Translations under genes and position numbers: made by a program
Shown here: piece by piece, positions 7,176 through 17,394 of the stretch
How positions within the stretch are numbered: the first letter of the stretch is position 1
Layout: each line of letters begins with the position of its first letter
Source: DASYQD01 sp036005845
GTDB lineage: Bacteria > Acidobacteriota > Thermoanaerobaculia > Multivoradales > JAIOJS01
Direction of reading: 5' to 3'
DNA length: 44,375 nt
Assembly (NCBI GenBank): GCA_036005845.1
Contig: DASYQD010000061.1
Location: 1 to 44,375, forward strand
The notes under the pieces: model-generated
Told to the model about the DNA's origin: nothing
Seen by the model: only the letters and a program-made list of their open reading frames with translations
The model's database searches: none

Positions 7176-8402
7176 ATGCACGGGAGGCTCACCCTCGGCG
7201 GCCGGCGACCGCGCACCGCCATGCTGGCCCTGCTCTTCGGCGGCGCTATCGCCGCCGTCTCCGCGAACGTCGTAGTCGCCGGCGAGACCACCTTCGCCGG
7301 CACCGTCTTCACGGACATCACCAGCCGCCGCAATACCGACGACGCGACGAAGACCGACGACTCGCGCTCCGGCTTCGGCGTCGACCTCACCCGCTTCTAC
7401 GCGACGATGATCTACAAGCTCGACGACCGCTGGTCGGCCAACTTCACCGCCGACGTCTGCGACAAGGTGACGGTGACCACCGCGGTGCCCAACGGCAGCG
7501 GCGGCACCACCAACGTCACCTCCTCGAAGAGCTCGCGCTGCGAGGTGTTCATCAAGAAGGCGTACATCCAGGCGCACTTCTCCGACCCGGTCAACTTCCG
7601 CATCGGCGCGGCCGATCTCGGCTGGATCCCTTACGTCGAGGCCGACAACCGCTACCGCTATCTCGAACCGACGCTCATCGACCACTTCGGCTTCGGCAGC
7701 TCGACCGACTGGGGCATCCACTACTTCGGCCGCACGGGCATCCTCAACTACCAGCTCTCGGCGGTGAACGGCGGCACCTATACCGAGGCGTCGAACTTCC
7801 GCACCAAGAGCGTCGACTTCGAAGGGCGCCTCGCCGTCGAGCCGGTCGCCGGCCTGAAGGTGGCCGTCGGCGGCTACCGCGGCAAGCGCGGGCAGAAGGT
7901 GGACGTGCCGCCGGGCTCGACGGCGCGCTTCCAGGACGCCACGCGCTGGGACGCGATGGCGTCGTACTCCAACCCGCGCTTCCGCGTCGGCGGCGAATGG
8001 TTCAAGGCCTCGGACTGGGCGAACTCCCGCTACACGGCGCCGGCGCCGGGGCGGCCGACGCCGAGCGACGAGGCGAAGGGCTGGTCGGTGTGGGGCGCCT
8101 GGGTGATCTCGCCGACGCTCGAGATCGTGGCGCGGCACGACGACCTCGAGGCGAACACCGAGTTCCGCCGCTTCAACAACCCGACGACGTTCAACTCGCG
8201 CGCCCTCGGGCCCGAGGGCACCTACTCGCACGTCGGCATCCAGTACCAGGTCAACAGCGCCTTGCTGGCGACCCTGGCCTGGAAGCACATCACGGCGGAC
8301 AACGGGCGGCTGCCCGGCGTCAACGTCGGCAGCACCAACACCAACCTCGCCAACGGCGGTGACTTGAACGAGGTCGGTGTGTGGACGCAGTTCAAGTGGT
8401 AG
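7176..8402 (+). CDS. Porin-like outer-membrane beta-barrel protein
   Basis: A 408-residue exported protein with a signal peptide (about residues 1-35, hydrophobic MLALLFGGAIAAVSA). The mature part consists of alternating short amphipathic strands rich in aromatic and polar residues, and it ends on an aromatic residue (QFKW), as outer-membrane barrels do. Segments such as RIGAADLGWIPY, WGIHYFGRTGILNYQLSAVN and VAVGGYRGKRG resemble phosphate-selective or other trimeric porins, but no subfamily motif is decisive. AAGGAGGA sits at 7163-7170, ideally spaced for the ATG at 7176. The Pho-box-like repeat upstream suggests a role in phosphate uptake across the outer membrane. A strong terminator follows. 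Confidence 0.75.
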   Translation: MHGRLTLGGRRPRTAMLALLFGGAIAAVSANVVVAGETTFAGTVFTDITSRRNTDDATKTDDSRSGFGVDLTRFYATMIYKLDDRWSANFTADVCDKVTVTTAVPNGSGGTTNVTSSKSSRCEVFIKKAYIQAHFSDPVNFRIGAADLGWIPYVEADNRYRYLEPTLIDHFGFGSSTDWGIHYFGRTGILNYQLSAVNGGTYTEASNFRTKSVDFEGRLAVEPVAGLKVAVGGYRGKRGQKVDVPPGSTARFQDATRWDAMASYSNPRFRVGGEWFKASDWANSRYTAPAPGRPTPSDEAKGWSVWGAWVISPTLEIVARHDDLEANTEFRRFNNPTTFNSRALGPEGTYSHVGIQYQVNSALLATLAWKHITADNGRLPGVNVGSTNTNLANGGDLNEVGVWTQFKW

Positions 8403-8457
8403 GGAGCGACTTGTCCTGACGTGGCCCTGGCGGCCACGGTTTTCGATCCAGCCCTCA

Positions 8458-8490
8458 CGGCCCCGGCTTTCACCGGGGCCGAGCTTTTTT
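8458..8490 (+). terminator. Rho-independent terminator of the porin-like gene
   Basis: A perfect 9-bp stem, CGGCCCCGG (8458-8466) with CCGGGGCCG (8473-8481), has a 6-nt loop and is followed by AGCTTTTTT (8482-8490). It is 55 bp after the porin-like stop and just before the end of the convergent protease gene. Confidence 0.92.
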
Positions 8491-8504
8491 GCCGCACGGT
8501 GCTA

Positions 8505-11500
8505 CTACGGCGAGTGTCGCCAGGCGCTCAGCCCCGCCTCGAAGCCGTCCTCGAACGGCAGGCTGGTTCCACACGTGCCCGGCGCGCAGCCGTTGCGGAG
8601 CTGCGCGCCGGTGTGCGCCGCGTCGTGGCGGCTCATCGGCCAGTCGTAGCGCGACGGGTTCACCGGCGCCGGCAGGTCCCAGAGGTAGAGCCGCGCCAGG
8701 CCGTCGGTGTCCAGCACCTTGCCGCTCACCCAGAACAGCTCGAGCAGGCCGTCGCCGTCGAAGTCGGCGATGGCCGGCGAGTTGACGAGGCCGTTGGGCA
8801 CCGAGACGATGGTCGGCCGCGGGAACCCCGCTACCGCCGTGCCGTCGGCCTCCACGCCGCGGACGCCGTAGGGCCGGATGTTCGAGTTGAAGATGACGCC
8901 GTAGAAGTCGCCGTCGAACGCCACCTCGCGCCGGCCATCGCCGTCGAGATCGGCGATCACCGGGCTGCCGCCTTCGGCGCTGAAGCCTCCGAAGGCCGGC
9001 CAGCCCGGGAGCGGCTGGCCGCCGCTGCTGAGCGCCCACGTGGCGGCGTAGAAGAGCCCGCTGCCGGCGGGACTCTCCGCCATGCCGCCGAGGACCACCT
9101 CCAGCGCGCGGTTGCCGTCGAGGTCGCTCAGGGCGGGGGCGCTGCACCAGTACACCGCGCCGGCCGGCTGCCACGGCCAGCCCGCGCGCACGTGCCCGAA
9201 GCGGTCGAGCACCCACGTCTTGCAGTCGTTGCCGGAGACGACGATCTCCCGCGGGCCGTCGCCGTCGAGGTCTCCGATCGCCGGCGCGGTCATGGCCCAC
9301 CCGTAGGTGCTGGGGCCGAGGTCGACGGGGAAGCCTGGTAGCTCGGTGCCGTTGGCGCGGCAGGCGTGCACCTGGAGCCGGCCGGTGCGCTGCAGGACGA
9401 CGATCTCGTCCTTGCCGTCGCCATCGAGGTCGGCGAGGGCCGGTGGTGACGGCATGGATTGAGGCGGGTCCATCGCTCCCGGCGGCGCCGGCAGTTGGCA
9501 GCGGAAGACGGGGAGCGACACCCCCAGGCGATCGAGGATGGTCACTTCGCCGACGAAGTCGCCGGTGCCGACGATCTCCTTCCCGGCGTCGCCGGTGACG
9601 TCGCCGAGCGCTATGTAGCGGCCGGGGAAGTTGGAGGGATCGGACACCGCCCGCAGCACGCCGTCATGCTCGTAGATGAGCGCCCGCCAGCCGTTCGGCG
9701 ACGTCGTCATCACGATCTCCGGGACGCCGTCGCCGTCGAGATCGCCCACCGCCGGTGCGCGTTCGACGTAGAGGTCGTCGGGGAGCGTGCGCGGGAACCC
9801 CGCCGCCTCGCTGCCGTCATGCCGGTAGGCGTGCAGCGACTTGCCTTGCGCGATCACCACCTCCGGCAGGCCGTCGCCGTCGAGGTCGGCGACGGTGGCG
9901 TTGCGGTCAACGTTGAGGATCTGGTATTCGGGCAGCACCGGCAGCACGCGCGGCCAGCCGGGGTGCAGCGTCGGGTCGACGATGATCGAGTGCCACTCCT
10001 GCGTCACCTCGTCGGGCCCGCCGCTGCGATGCACGATGAGCTGCAGGAAGTAGTGCGCGGCCCGCGTCACCCCGGCGGTGTTCCAGGTGGCGAGCGGGCC
10101 GTCGACGACCTGGCCCAAGCCGCCGTTGGCGAGCGTGATGCCGTTGCTGCGCCAAGTGAAGCCCTGGGGGTCGAACGGGTCGGCGTAGCGCACCTCGAAC
10201 GAGGTGGTGTCGGGCAGCGCCACGGTGCCGGTGATGTTGACCAGGTCGCCGCCGCGGAAGGTGCTGTCGGGCACCGGCGTCGCGATGGCGACGCGGTCGA
10301 GCTCGACCGCGAGACGGTCCTCGTAAGCGCGCCCGCCGGGGGTGAAGACGGTGAGGCGGAGCACGTAGGGTCCGTCGCCGAGCGTACCCGGGTTCCAGGT
10401 CGCCAGCGTGCCGTTCGCCACCGCGGTGGTGCTGGTTTGCACGACGGTCCAGCTGCTGGGGACCGTGCCGGCCCCCACGTCGAGCTCCCAAGAGTTGAAG
10501 CCGGTGGCGGTGGCGATGCCGCGGACGCCGCCGCCGGCGTGCAGCTCGTCGGGGCGGTTGAGCAACCGCGCCGCGCCGGTGCCGGCCAGCGCGTCGGCGA
10601 CCGCGGCGGCGGCGGAGAGGCGGCCGTAGCCCGAGTCGGTGTCCCAGCCGGGCGCGTACGAGGCGCCGGCGCCGCGGCGCAAGGCCTGCCGCGCTCGCTC
10701 GCCGTCGATCGAAGGCACCGCCGCGCGCAGCAACGCCGCGACGCCGGCGACGTGCGGGCTCGCCATGCTGGTGCCGTGAAAGCGCACGTAGCGGTCGCCC
10801 ACGACGGTGGTCTGCGGCGGCGCGCCGGCGGCGAGCAGGCTGAGGATGCTGGGGGCGAACGCGTCGTTGGAGCCGCCGGGCGCCAGCAGGTCGAGGGCGC
10901 TGCCGTAGTTGGAGAAGGAGGCCCGTTCCTGCGTCGGCGTCTCGGCGCCGGCGCAGATCACCCACCGCGAGCTGCAGGGGTAGAAGGCGTCGGCGCTGCC
11001 GGCGTTGTTGCCCGCCGCGGCGACGAGGATGACGCCCGCCGCGTGCGCCGACTGCAGCGCGTCCTCGATGACCTGCGAGAAGCCGATCATCCCCCAGCTC
11101 ATGTTGATGACCTTGGCGCCGCGGTTGGTGGCGTAGATGATCGCCGCCGCCAGCTCGTCGTTGTCGCCCTGGCCGCTGGCGTTGAAGCCCTTGACCGGCA
11201 GGATGCGAGCGCCCCAGGCAACGCCGACGATGCCGGTGGCGTTGTTGCCGACGGCGGCGATCGTTCCCGACACGTGCGTGCCGTGGCCGAAGTCGTCGTT
11301 CGGATCGTTGTCGTTGTTGACGAAGTCCCAGCCCGCGGCGTCGTCGATGAAGCCGTTGCCGTCGTCGTCGAAGCCGTTGGGCGGATCGTTGCCGTGGAAG
11401 AGGTTCGCAGCGAGGTCGGGATGCGTGGGATCGGCGCCGGTGTCGACGACGGCGACGAGGACGCCGCTGCCGTTGGTCGTCGACCAGGCGGTGGTGGCGT

Positions 11501-12032
11501 TGATCGCCGCCAGCCCCCAGAGGTCGCCGTACGGCTGGCCCCAGGCACCGCTGCTGTTGAGATAGGGATCGTTGGTCACCAGCGCCAGCTCGGCGCGGTA
11601 GACGGGCTCGGCCCACGCGACGCGCGGATCGCGGGCGAGGGCGCGCGCCGCGGCGGGAGCGTCGATCGGCTTGTCGAAGCTGAGGCGATAGACGCCGCGC
11701 GGCTGGACCGCGAGGGCGGCGCTGTCGAACGTCGGCTCGGGGAAGACGGGGCTGACCCGCGCCGGCTTCAGGCCCGCCAGCGCTTCGGCCGCGATCGCCG
11801 ACGCCTCCGCCGCGCCTGCCGGCTGCGCCTCGCCGTCACGCAGCTTGACGACCAGCGCGTCGCTGCGAAACGACCTCGGCAGGTCGACGTGAGCTCCGGG
11901 CAGCGCGGACGGCGGTCCGCCAGGCGAAACTGCGGGCGGGCGGACGATGGCCGCCGCCGGCGCGGCGAGGAACATCGCGGCGACCACCGGCAGGCAGCGC
12001 CGCCACGGAGGCAGGAGAAGATCGAGGTGCAT
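8505..12032 (-). CDS. Secreted subtilisin-like serine protease with FG-GAP repeats
   Basis: A 1175-residue secreted S8 (subtilase) peptidase. The catalytic triad is clear: D197 (VAVVDTGAD), H250 (FGHGTHVSG) and S422 (HGTSMASPHVAG), with the oxyanion Asn in AAAGNNAGS. An N-terminal signal peptide (PVVAAMFLAAPAAA) and a propeptide-like region precede it. After Ig-like linker domains, seven FG-GAP/VCBS-like calcium-binding motifs (DLDGDGxxE and variants) run through about residues 690-1120, probably a beta-propeller. The C-terminus contains LPFEDGFEAGLSAW, like short surface or sorting tails seen in Acidobacteriota. The ATG at 12032 is preferred over an upstream TTG. A TACAAT -10-like hexamer lies 17 bp before it. 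Confidence 0.92.
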   Translation of the reverse strand: MHLDLLLPPWRRCLPVVAAMFLAAPAAAIVRPPAVSPGGPPSALPGAHVDLPRSFRSDALVVKLRDGEAQPAGAAEASAIAAEALAGLKPARVSPVFPEPTFDSAALAVQPRGVYRLSFDKPIDAPAAARALARDPRVAWAEPVYRAELALVTNDPYLNSSGAWGQPYGDLWGLAAINATTAWSTTNGSGVLVAVVDTGADPTHPDLAANLFHGNDPPNGFDDDGNGFIDDAAGWDFVNNDNDPNDDFGHGTHVSGTIAAVGNNATGIVGVAWGARILPVKGFNASGQGDNDELAAAIIYATNRGAKVINMSWGMIGFSQVIEDALQSAHAAGVILVAAAGNNAGSADAFYPCSSRWVICAGAETPTQERASFSNYGSALDLLAPGGSNDAFAPSILSLLAAGAPPQTTVVGDRYVRFHGTSMASPHVAGVAALLRAAVPSIDGERARQALRRGAGASYAPGWDTDSGYGRLSAAAAVADALAGTGAARLLNRPDELHAGGGVRGIATATGFNSWELDVGAGTVPSSWTVVQTSTTAVANGTLATWNPGTLGDGPYVLRLTVFTPGGRAYEDRLAVELDRVAIATPVPDSTFRGGDLVNITGTVALPDTTSFEVRYADPFDPQGFTWRSNGITLANGGLGQVVDGPLATWNTAGVTRAAHYFLQLIVHRSGGPDEVTQEWHSIIVDPTLHPGWPRVLPVLPEYQILNVDRNATVADLDGDGLPEVVIAQGKSLHAYRHDGSEAAGFPRTLPDDLYVERAPAVGDLDGDGVPEIVMTTSPNGWRALIYEHDGVLRAVSDPSNFPGRYIALGDVTGDAGKEIVGTGDFVGEVTILDRLGVSLPVFRCQLPAPPGAMDPPQSMPSPPALADLDGDGKDEIVVLQRTGRLQVHACRANGTELPGFPVDLGPSTYGWAMTAPAIGDLDGDGPREIVVSGNDCKTWVLDRFGHVRAGWPWQPAGAVYWCSAPALSDLDGNRALEVVLGGMAESPAGSGLFYAATWALSSGGQPLPGWPAFGGFSAEGGSPVIADLDGDGRREVAFDGDFYGVIFNSNIRPYGVRGVEADGTAVAGFPRPTIVSVPNGLVNSPAIADFDGDGLLELFWVSGKVLDTDGLARLYLWDLPAPVNPSRYDWPMSRHDAAHTGAQLRNGCAPGTCGTSLPFEDGFEAGLSAWRHSP

Positions 12033-12111
12033 GACTCGCGAGGGCCAGATTGTAGCTGGCGGCAAGCCGCCGCCGTCCTCAACCTGACGCGCGACGAGGT
12101 CGCGTCGTCGA

Positions 12112-13422
12112 TCAGCCCAGGAGCTGCGCGATGCTGCGGCTGGCGAGCGTGGTGCGCCGGTTCTCGCGCAGCCGGCCGACGAGGGCTTCGAGGTTGTCGC
12201 GCAGCGGCTGCGGCATGGCGGCGAGCAGCTCTTCGATCGGGCGCTCGTAGGCGCCGAGCGCGGTCTCCAGCGTCAGCTCGTGCGGATCGCGGGCGAGGAC
12301 GTAGCCGGCGGGCTCGCCGGTCGTCTCGGCGACGAGGCTCGCCTTCACTAGCGGCTCGAGCGAGGTGCGCAGGGCTTCGGGCGCCACGCCGAGCCGCTCC
12401 GACAAGCGGTCGAGCTCGGCGACCGGCTTGCCGCCGCGCAGGCCTTCGATGAGCACCGCGAGCGCGGCGAGCCCGACCCACGACTCGCGGAAGCGGGCGT
12501 CGAGGCCGCGCGTGTGGGTGAGGGCGCCGAAGTGCTGCGCGACGTAGGCGACCTCGGTGCCGAGCAGCACGGCGAGCCAGGCCAGCTCGAGCGAGACCAT
12601 GAAGAAGATCGCCAGCGCGAAGCTGCCATAGACGATGTAGGTGCCGGCGGTGAAGTGGGCGACGTAGTAGGCGAAGGCGCGCCGCAGCAGCTCGAGCAGC
12701 ACCGCGGCGGTGATGCCGCCGGCGAGCGCGGCGCGGAAGCGCACGCGGGTGAAGGGCACCTGCCAGTAGAGCATCGTCAGGCCGACGACGCTGACCAGGA
12801 AGGGCACCGCCTGCACCAGGATCGACTCGTGGAACAGCGTGTCGAAGCCGGGCCGTTGCCTGAGGATGAGCATCACCGAGTAGCAGGAGCCGATGAGCAG
12901 CGGCCCCCAGAAGACGAGCAGGGTGAACGACACCAGCTTGGCGCGCAGCGACCGCCGGCTGCTCACCTGCCAGATGCGGTTGATCGTCTCTTCGATGGTG
13001 CCGAAGGCGCCGAGGCCGACGAGGATGAAGGCGAGGAAGCCGATCTGCTGCAGCGACTCGGCCTGCTCGACGAAGCTCTGCAGCGTCTGCAGCACCTGCT
13101 TCTGCGAGTAGGGCAGGATGCTGGTGAGGGCCGACAGCACGCGGTCCTGGTAAGCGTGCAACAGGTTCGCCGCCACGAAGGTGAAGGCGGCGAGCAGCGG
13201 GATGAGCGCCAGGATGGTGACGAAGGCGAGCGCGGCGGCGCGCTGGGTGACGCCGTCGGCGGCCACCTTCTTCTGCAGCAGGCGGACGAAGGTGTAAGCG
13301 TCATGCAGCCGGCGGCGCCAGCGACTGGCGGGTTCCGGTGCCGCGGGCCCTGCGCCGCCCGCTCGCGGCAGCAGGCGAGCGCGCACGGCAGGCATCATGG
13401 CATCGGAAGTGTAACAGCGCAT
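12112..13422 (-). CDS. YihY/BrkB family inner-membrane protein
   Basis: A 436-residue protein of the YihY/virulence factor BrkB (UPF0761) family. About six membrane helices lie in residues 45-310, including the conserved GVTQRAAALAFVTILALIPL start and the WQVSSRRSLRAKLVSF loop. A cytoplasmic tail of about 120 residues (AVLIEGLRGGKPVAELDRLS onward) looks like a winged-helix domain, as in other long members. The family's function is not established; it was once misannotated as RNase BN. The true start may be the ATG pair at 13398/13395, because a -10-like TACACT lies at 13409-13414 on this strand. The gene is divergent from the DUF883 cluster. Confidence 0.88.
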   Translation of the reverse strand: MRCYTSDAMMPAVRARLLPRAGGAGPAAPEPASRWRRRLHDAYTFVRLLQKKVAADGVTQRAAALAFVTILALIPLLAAFTFVAANLLHAYQDRVLSALTSILPYSQKQVLQTLQSFVEQAESLQQIGFLAFILVGLGAFGTIEETINRIWQVSSRRSLRAKLVSFTLLVFWGPLLIGSCYSVMLILRQRPGFDTLFHESILVQAVPFLVSVVGLTMLYWQVPFTRVRFRAALAGGITAAVLLELLRRAFAYYVAHFTAGTYIVYGSFALAIFFMVSLELAWLAVLLGTEVAYVAQHFGALTHTRGLDARFRESWVGLAALAVLIEGLRGGKPVAELDRLSERLGVAPEALRTSLEPLVKASLVAETTGEPAGYVLARDPHELTLETALGAYERPIEELLAAMPQPLRDNLEALVGRLRENRRTTLASRSIAQLLG

Positions 13423-13496
13423 CGCGGCAGTGGCCGCGGCGCCGAAGCCGAGGCGAAAAATCGCTGTGGTACGCTGCCAAACGACGGAGGTGAGCG

Positions 13497-13835
13497 ATGG
13501 CCGAGCGCAAAGTGGCGGACGTGATCGACGACAAGGTGGGCGAGGCCCGCGAGCGGCTGAGCGAGGTCGCGCGCGGCGCCGGCGAGCGCTACCAGAAGGT
13601 GGCCGAGGAGATGCGCCGCGAGGCCGAGCGCGCCACGCAGGCGGCGCGCGAGAAGGTCGACACCGCCGTCAAGGGCATCCGCTCCGGCTACGGCAAGGTC
13701 AGCAAGAACGTCGGCAGCTTCACCGAGGACGCCGCCGACTACGTGCGCGACAACCCGGGCCGCTCGCTGCTCATCGCCGCCGCGGTCGGCTTCCTCATCG
13801 GCCTCCTCTTCCGCCGCTCCAGTGACGACGACTAG
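13497..13835 (+). CDS. DUF883/YtxH-like stress-associated membrane protein
   Basis: A 112-residue protein. Residues 1-80 are a charged amphipathic helix rich in Ala, Glu, Lys and Arg (coiled-coil like, AREKVDTAVKGIRSGYGKV). A C-terminal membrane anchor follows (DNPGRSLLIAAAVGFLIGLLFRR). This layout matches the DUF883 (ElaB/YqjD) family of inner-membrane proteins, which in enterobacteria associate with ribosomes in stationary phase; whether that holds here is unknown. GGAGG is 6 bp before the ATG. The gene overlaps the next small gene by 14 bp and heads the five-gene cluster that ends in the Ser/Thr kinase. Confidence 0.8.
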   Translation: MAERKVADVIDDKVGEARERLSEVARGAGERYQKVAEEMRREAERATQAAREKVDTAVKGIRSGYGKVSKNVGSFTEDAADYVRDNPGRSLLIAAAVGFLIGLLFRRSSDDD

Positions 13836-14061
13836 CGCCGCCGACCGCTTCGTCGACGACCTCTTCGACGAGCTGCTGCCGGCGAGCCTCGACTGGCGCC
13901 ATTTGGCGCGCCGCTACCCGCGCACCGTCGTCGCGGTGGCCGCCGCGGCCGGGTTCTGGGTGGGGCGCACGAAAGGCAGCCTGGTGCTCGCCGCGCTCAC
14001 CGCCTACGCCACGGCGCAGTTCGGCGACGCCATCGGCCACCTGGGCGAGAGCGGGCGCTGA
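13822..14061 (+). CDS. Small hypothetical membrane protein
   Basis: A 79-residue protein that I do not recognise. An N-terminal acidic stretch (AADRFVDDLFDELLP) is followed by a basic turn (RHLARRYPR) and two hydrophobic segments (TVVAVAAAAGFWVG and GSLVLAALTAYATAQFG) that could form a membrane hairpin. The GTG start lies inside the end of the DUF883 gene (14-bp overlap), so the two are likely translationally coupled. The membrane topology and overlap suggest that it works with the DUF883 protein. The start codon is the least certain part. Confidence 0.65.
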   Translation: MTTTSAADRFVDDLFDELLPASLDWRHLARRYPRTVVAVAAAAGFWVGRTKGSLVLAALTAYATAQFGDAIGHLGESGR

Positions 14062-14072
14062 CGGCCGCGGGC

Positions 14073-14903
14073 GTGCGGCACCTCCTCCACATCTCCGACG
14101 TCCACTTCGGGCCGCCGCACCGGCCCGAGCTGGCGGAGAAGGTGCTCGCCTTCGCCGAGGAGCACAAGCCCGACGCGGTGGTGCTCTCCGGCGACCTGAC
14201 GCAGCGCGCCAAGGCCAAGCAGTTCCAGGAGGCGCGCCGCTTCGTCGACCGCCTGCCGGCGCCGACGCTCGTCGTGCCCGGCAACCACGACGTGCCGCTC
14301 TACCGCTTCTGGGAGCGCACGATGCGGCCCTTCCGCGCCTACCAGAAGTACTTCGCGCGCGAGCTCGAGCCGGTGTGGCAGGACGAGGAGCTGTTGATCG
14401 TCGGCATCAACACCGCGCACGGCTGGACGGTGAAGGAAGGGCGCGTCGTGCTGTCGCGGCTGCGCAAGGTGACGGAGATCATCCAGTCGGCGCCGGCACA
14501 CCTGTTCAAGGTGGTCGTCGCCCATCACCACCTGACGCCGCCGCCGCGCTTCGGCACGCAGACCGTGGCGCGCAACGCCTACCAGGCCATCTCGGCGTTC
14601 TCCGAGGCGGGCGTCGACGTCGTGCTCTCCGGCCACCAGCACCAGACCTACGTCACGACGTCGGAGGAGTTCTACCCCAGCGGCCGGGCGCCGGTGCTCA
14701 TCCTCCACGCCGGCACCACCACCAGCAGCCGCGGTCGCGGCAGCGAGCTCGACAAGAACACCTTCAACTGGATCAGCGTCGACGACAAGTCGCTGCGCTT
14801 CTCGCACTACCACTGGGAGCCGGCGCTCCACGAGTTCGTGGAGATCAGCCGCCACGCCTACCCGCGGCGCACCTGCAAGCCCTACCGGCTCTACGCCGAC
14901 TGA
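14073..14903 (+). CDS. Calcineurin-like metallophosphoesterase
   Basis: A 276-residue metallophosphoesterase with all metal-binding blocks in order: ISDVHFG (D-x-H), LSGDLTQ (GD), PGNHDVP (GNHD), VAHHHL and SGHQHQ. This makes an active two-metal phosphoesterase very likely. The class includes cyclic-nucleotide phosphodiesterases, UDP-diacylglucosamine hydrolases and DNA or phosphoprotein phosphatases, and the sequence does not decide among them. There is no signal peptide, so it should be cytoplasmic. The GTG start is 11 bp after the preceding small membrane protein gene. Its place in a cluster with a Ser/Thr kinase makes a signalling role possible, as does a link to the TPR/double-CNB protein elsewhere in the window. 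Confidence 0.9.
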   Translation: MRHLLHISDVHFGPPHRPELAEKVLAFAEEHKPDAVVLSGDLTQRAKAKQFQEARRFVDRLPAPTLVVPGNHDVPLYRFWERTMRPFRAYQKYFARELEPVWQDEELLIVGINTAHGWTVKEGRVVLSRLRKVTEIIQSAPAHLFKVVVAHHHLTPPPRFGTQTVARNAYQAISAFSEAGVDVVLSGHQHQTYVTTSEEFYPSGRAPVLILHAGTTTSSRGRGSELDKNTFNWISVDDKSLRFSHYHWEPALHEFVEISRHAYPRRTCKPYRLYAD

Positions 14904-14981
14904 GCCGGGACCGACGCGACGCTGCGCGGTATCATCCGCGGCGAAACCGCCTCGACTTCGCTTCGCGGGAGGAGCACGCAC

Positions 14982-15233
14982 ATGGCCGAAGATTGGGAAG
15001 TTCTCGAGGTCCTCGGCAGCGAAGAGGAGGCCGGGGTGATCTGCGGCTACCTCGAGAGCCAGGGCGTGCCTTGCCAGGTCGAGTCGGCGCATTCGCACGA
15101 GTTCCCGGTCAACGTCAGCGCCCTCGGCAACGTGCGGATCGAGGTGCAGGCCGGCCGTCTCGACGAGGCGCGCCGCTTGCTCGCCGAGCGCGAGAGCGCG
15201 CCGGCGCTGGCCGAGGACGAGGAGGGCAGCTAG
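14982..15233 (+). CDS. DUF2007 family protein (putative signal-transducing)
   Basis: An 83-residue protein matching DUF2007 in length and pattern: WEVLEVLGSEEEAGVICGYL, then ESQGVPCQVES, NVRIEVQAG and RLDEARRLLAE. The fold is a small ferredoxin-like alpha/beta domain described as a putative prokaryotic signal-transducing protein; no reaction is known. GGGAGGAGC precedes the ATG. Its stop is 6 bp before the kinase start, so the two are surely co-transcribed. A -10-like TATCAT at 14930-14935 may give this pair its own promoter. Confidence 0.85.
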   Translation: MAEDWEVLEVLGSEEEAGVICGYLESQGVPCQVESAHSHEFPVNVSALGNVRIEVQAGRLDEARRLLAERESAPALAEDEEGS

Positions 15234-15239
15234 CCCCGC

Positions 15240-17372
<2,133 letters not shown>

Positions 17373-17394
17373 CGCCGACGCTTCTACGCCGCGG

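Noticed and set aside
9459..12452. A 997-codon open frame on the plus strand
   Set aside because: It lies opposite the subtilase gene. Its translation is a low-complexity Arg/Ala/Val/Gly-rich sequence without motifs, as expected from the complement of a GC-rich gene.
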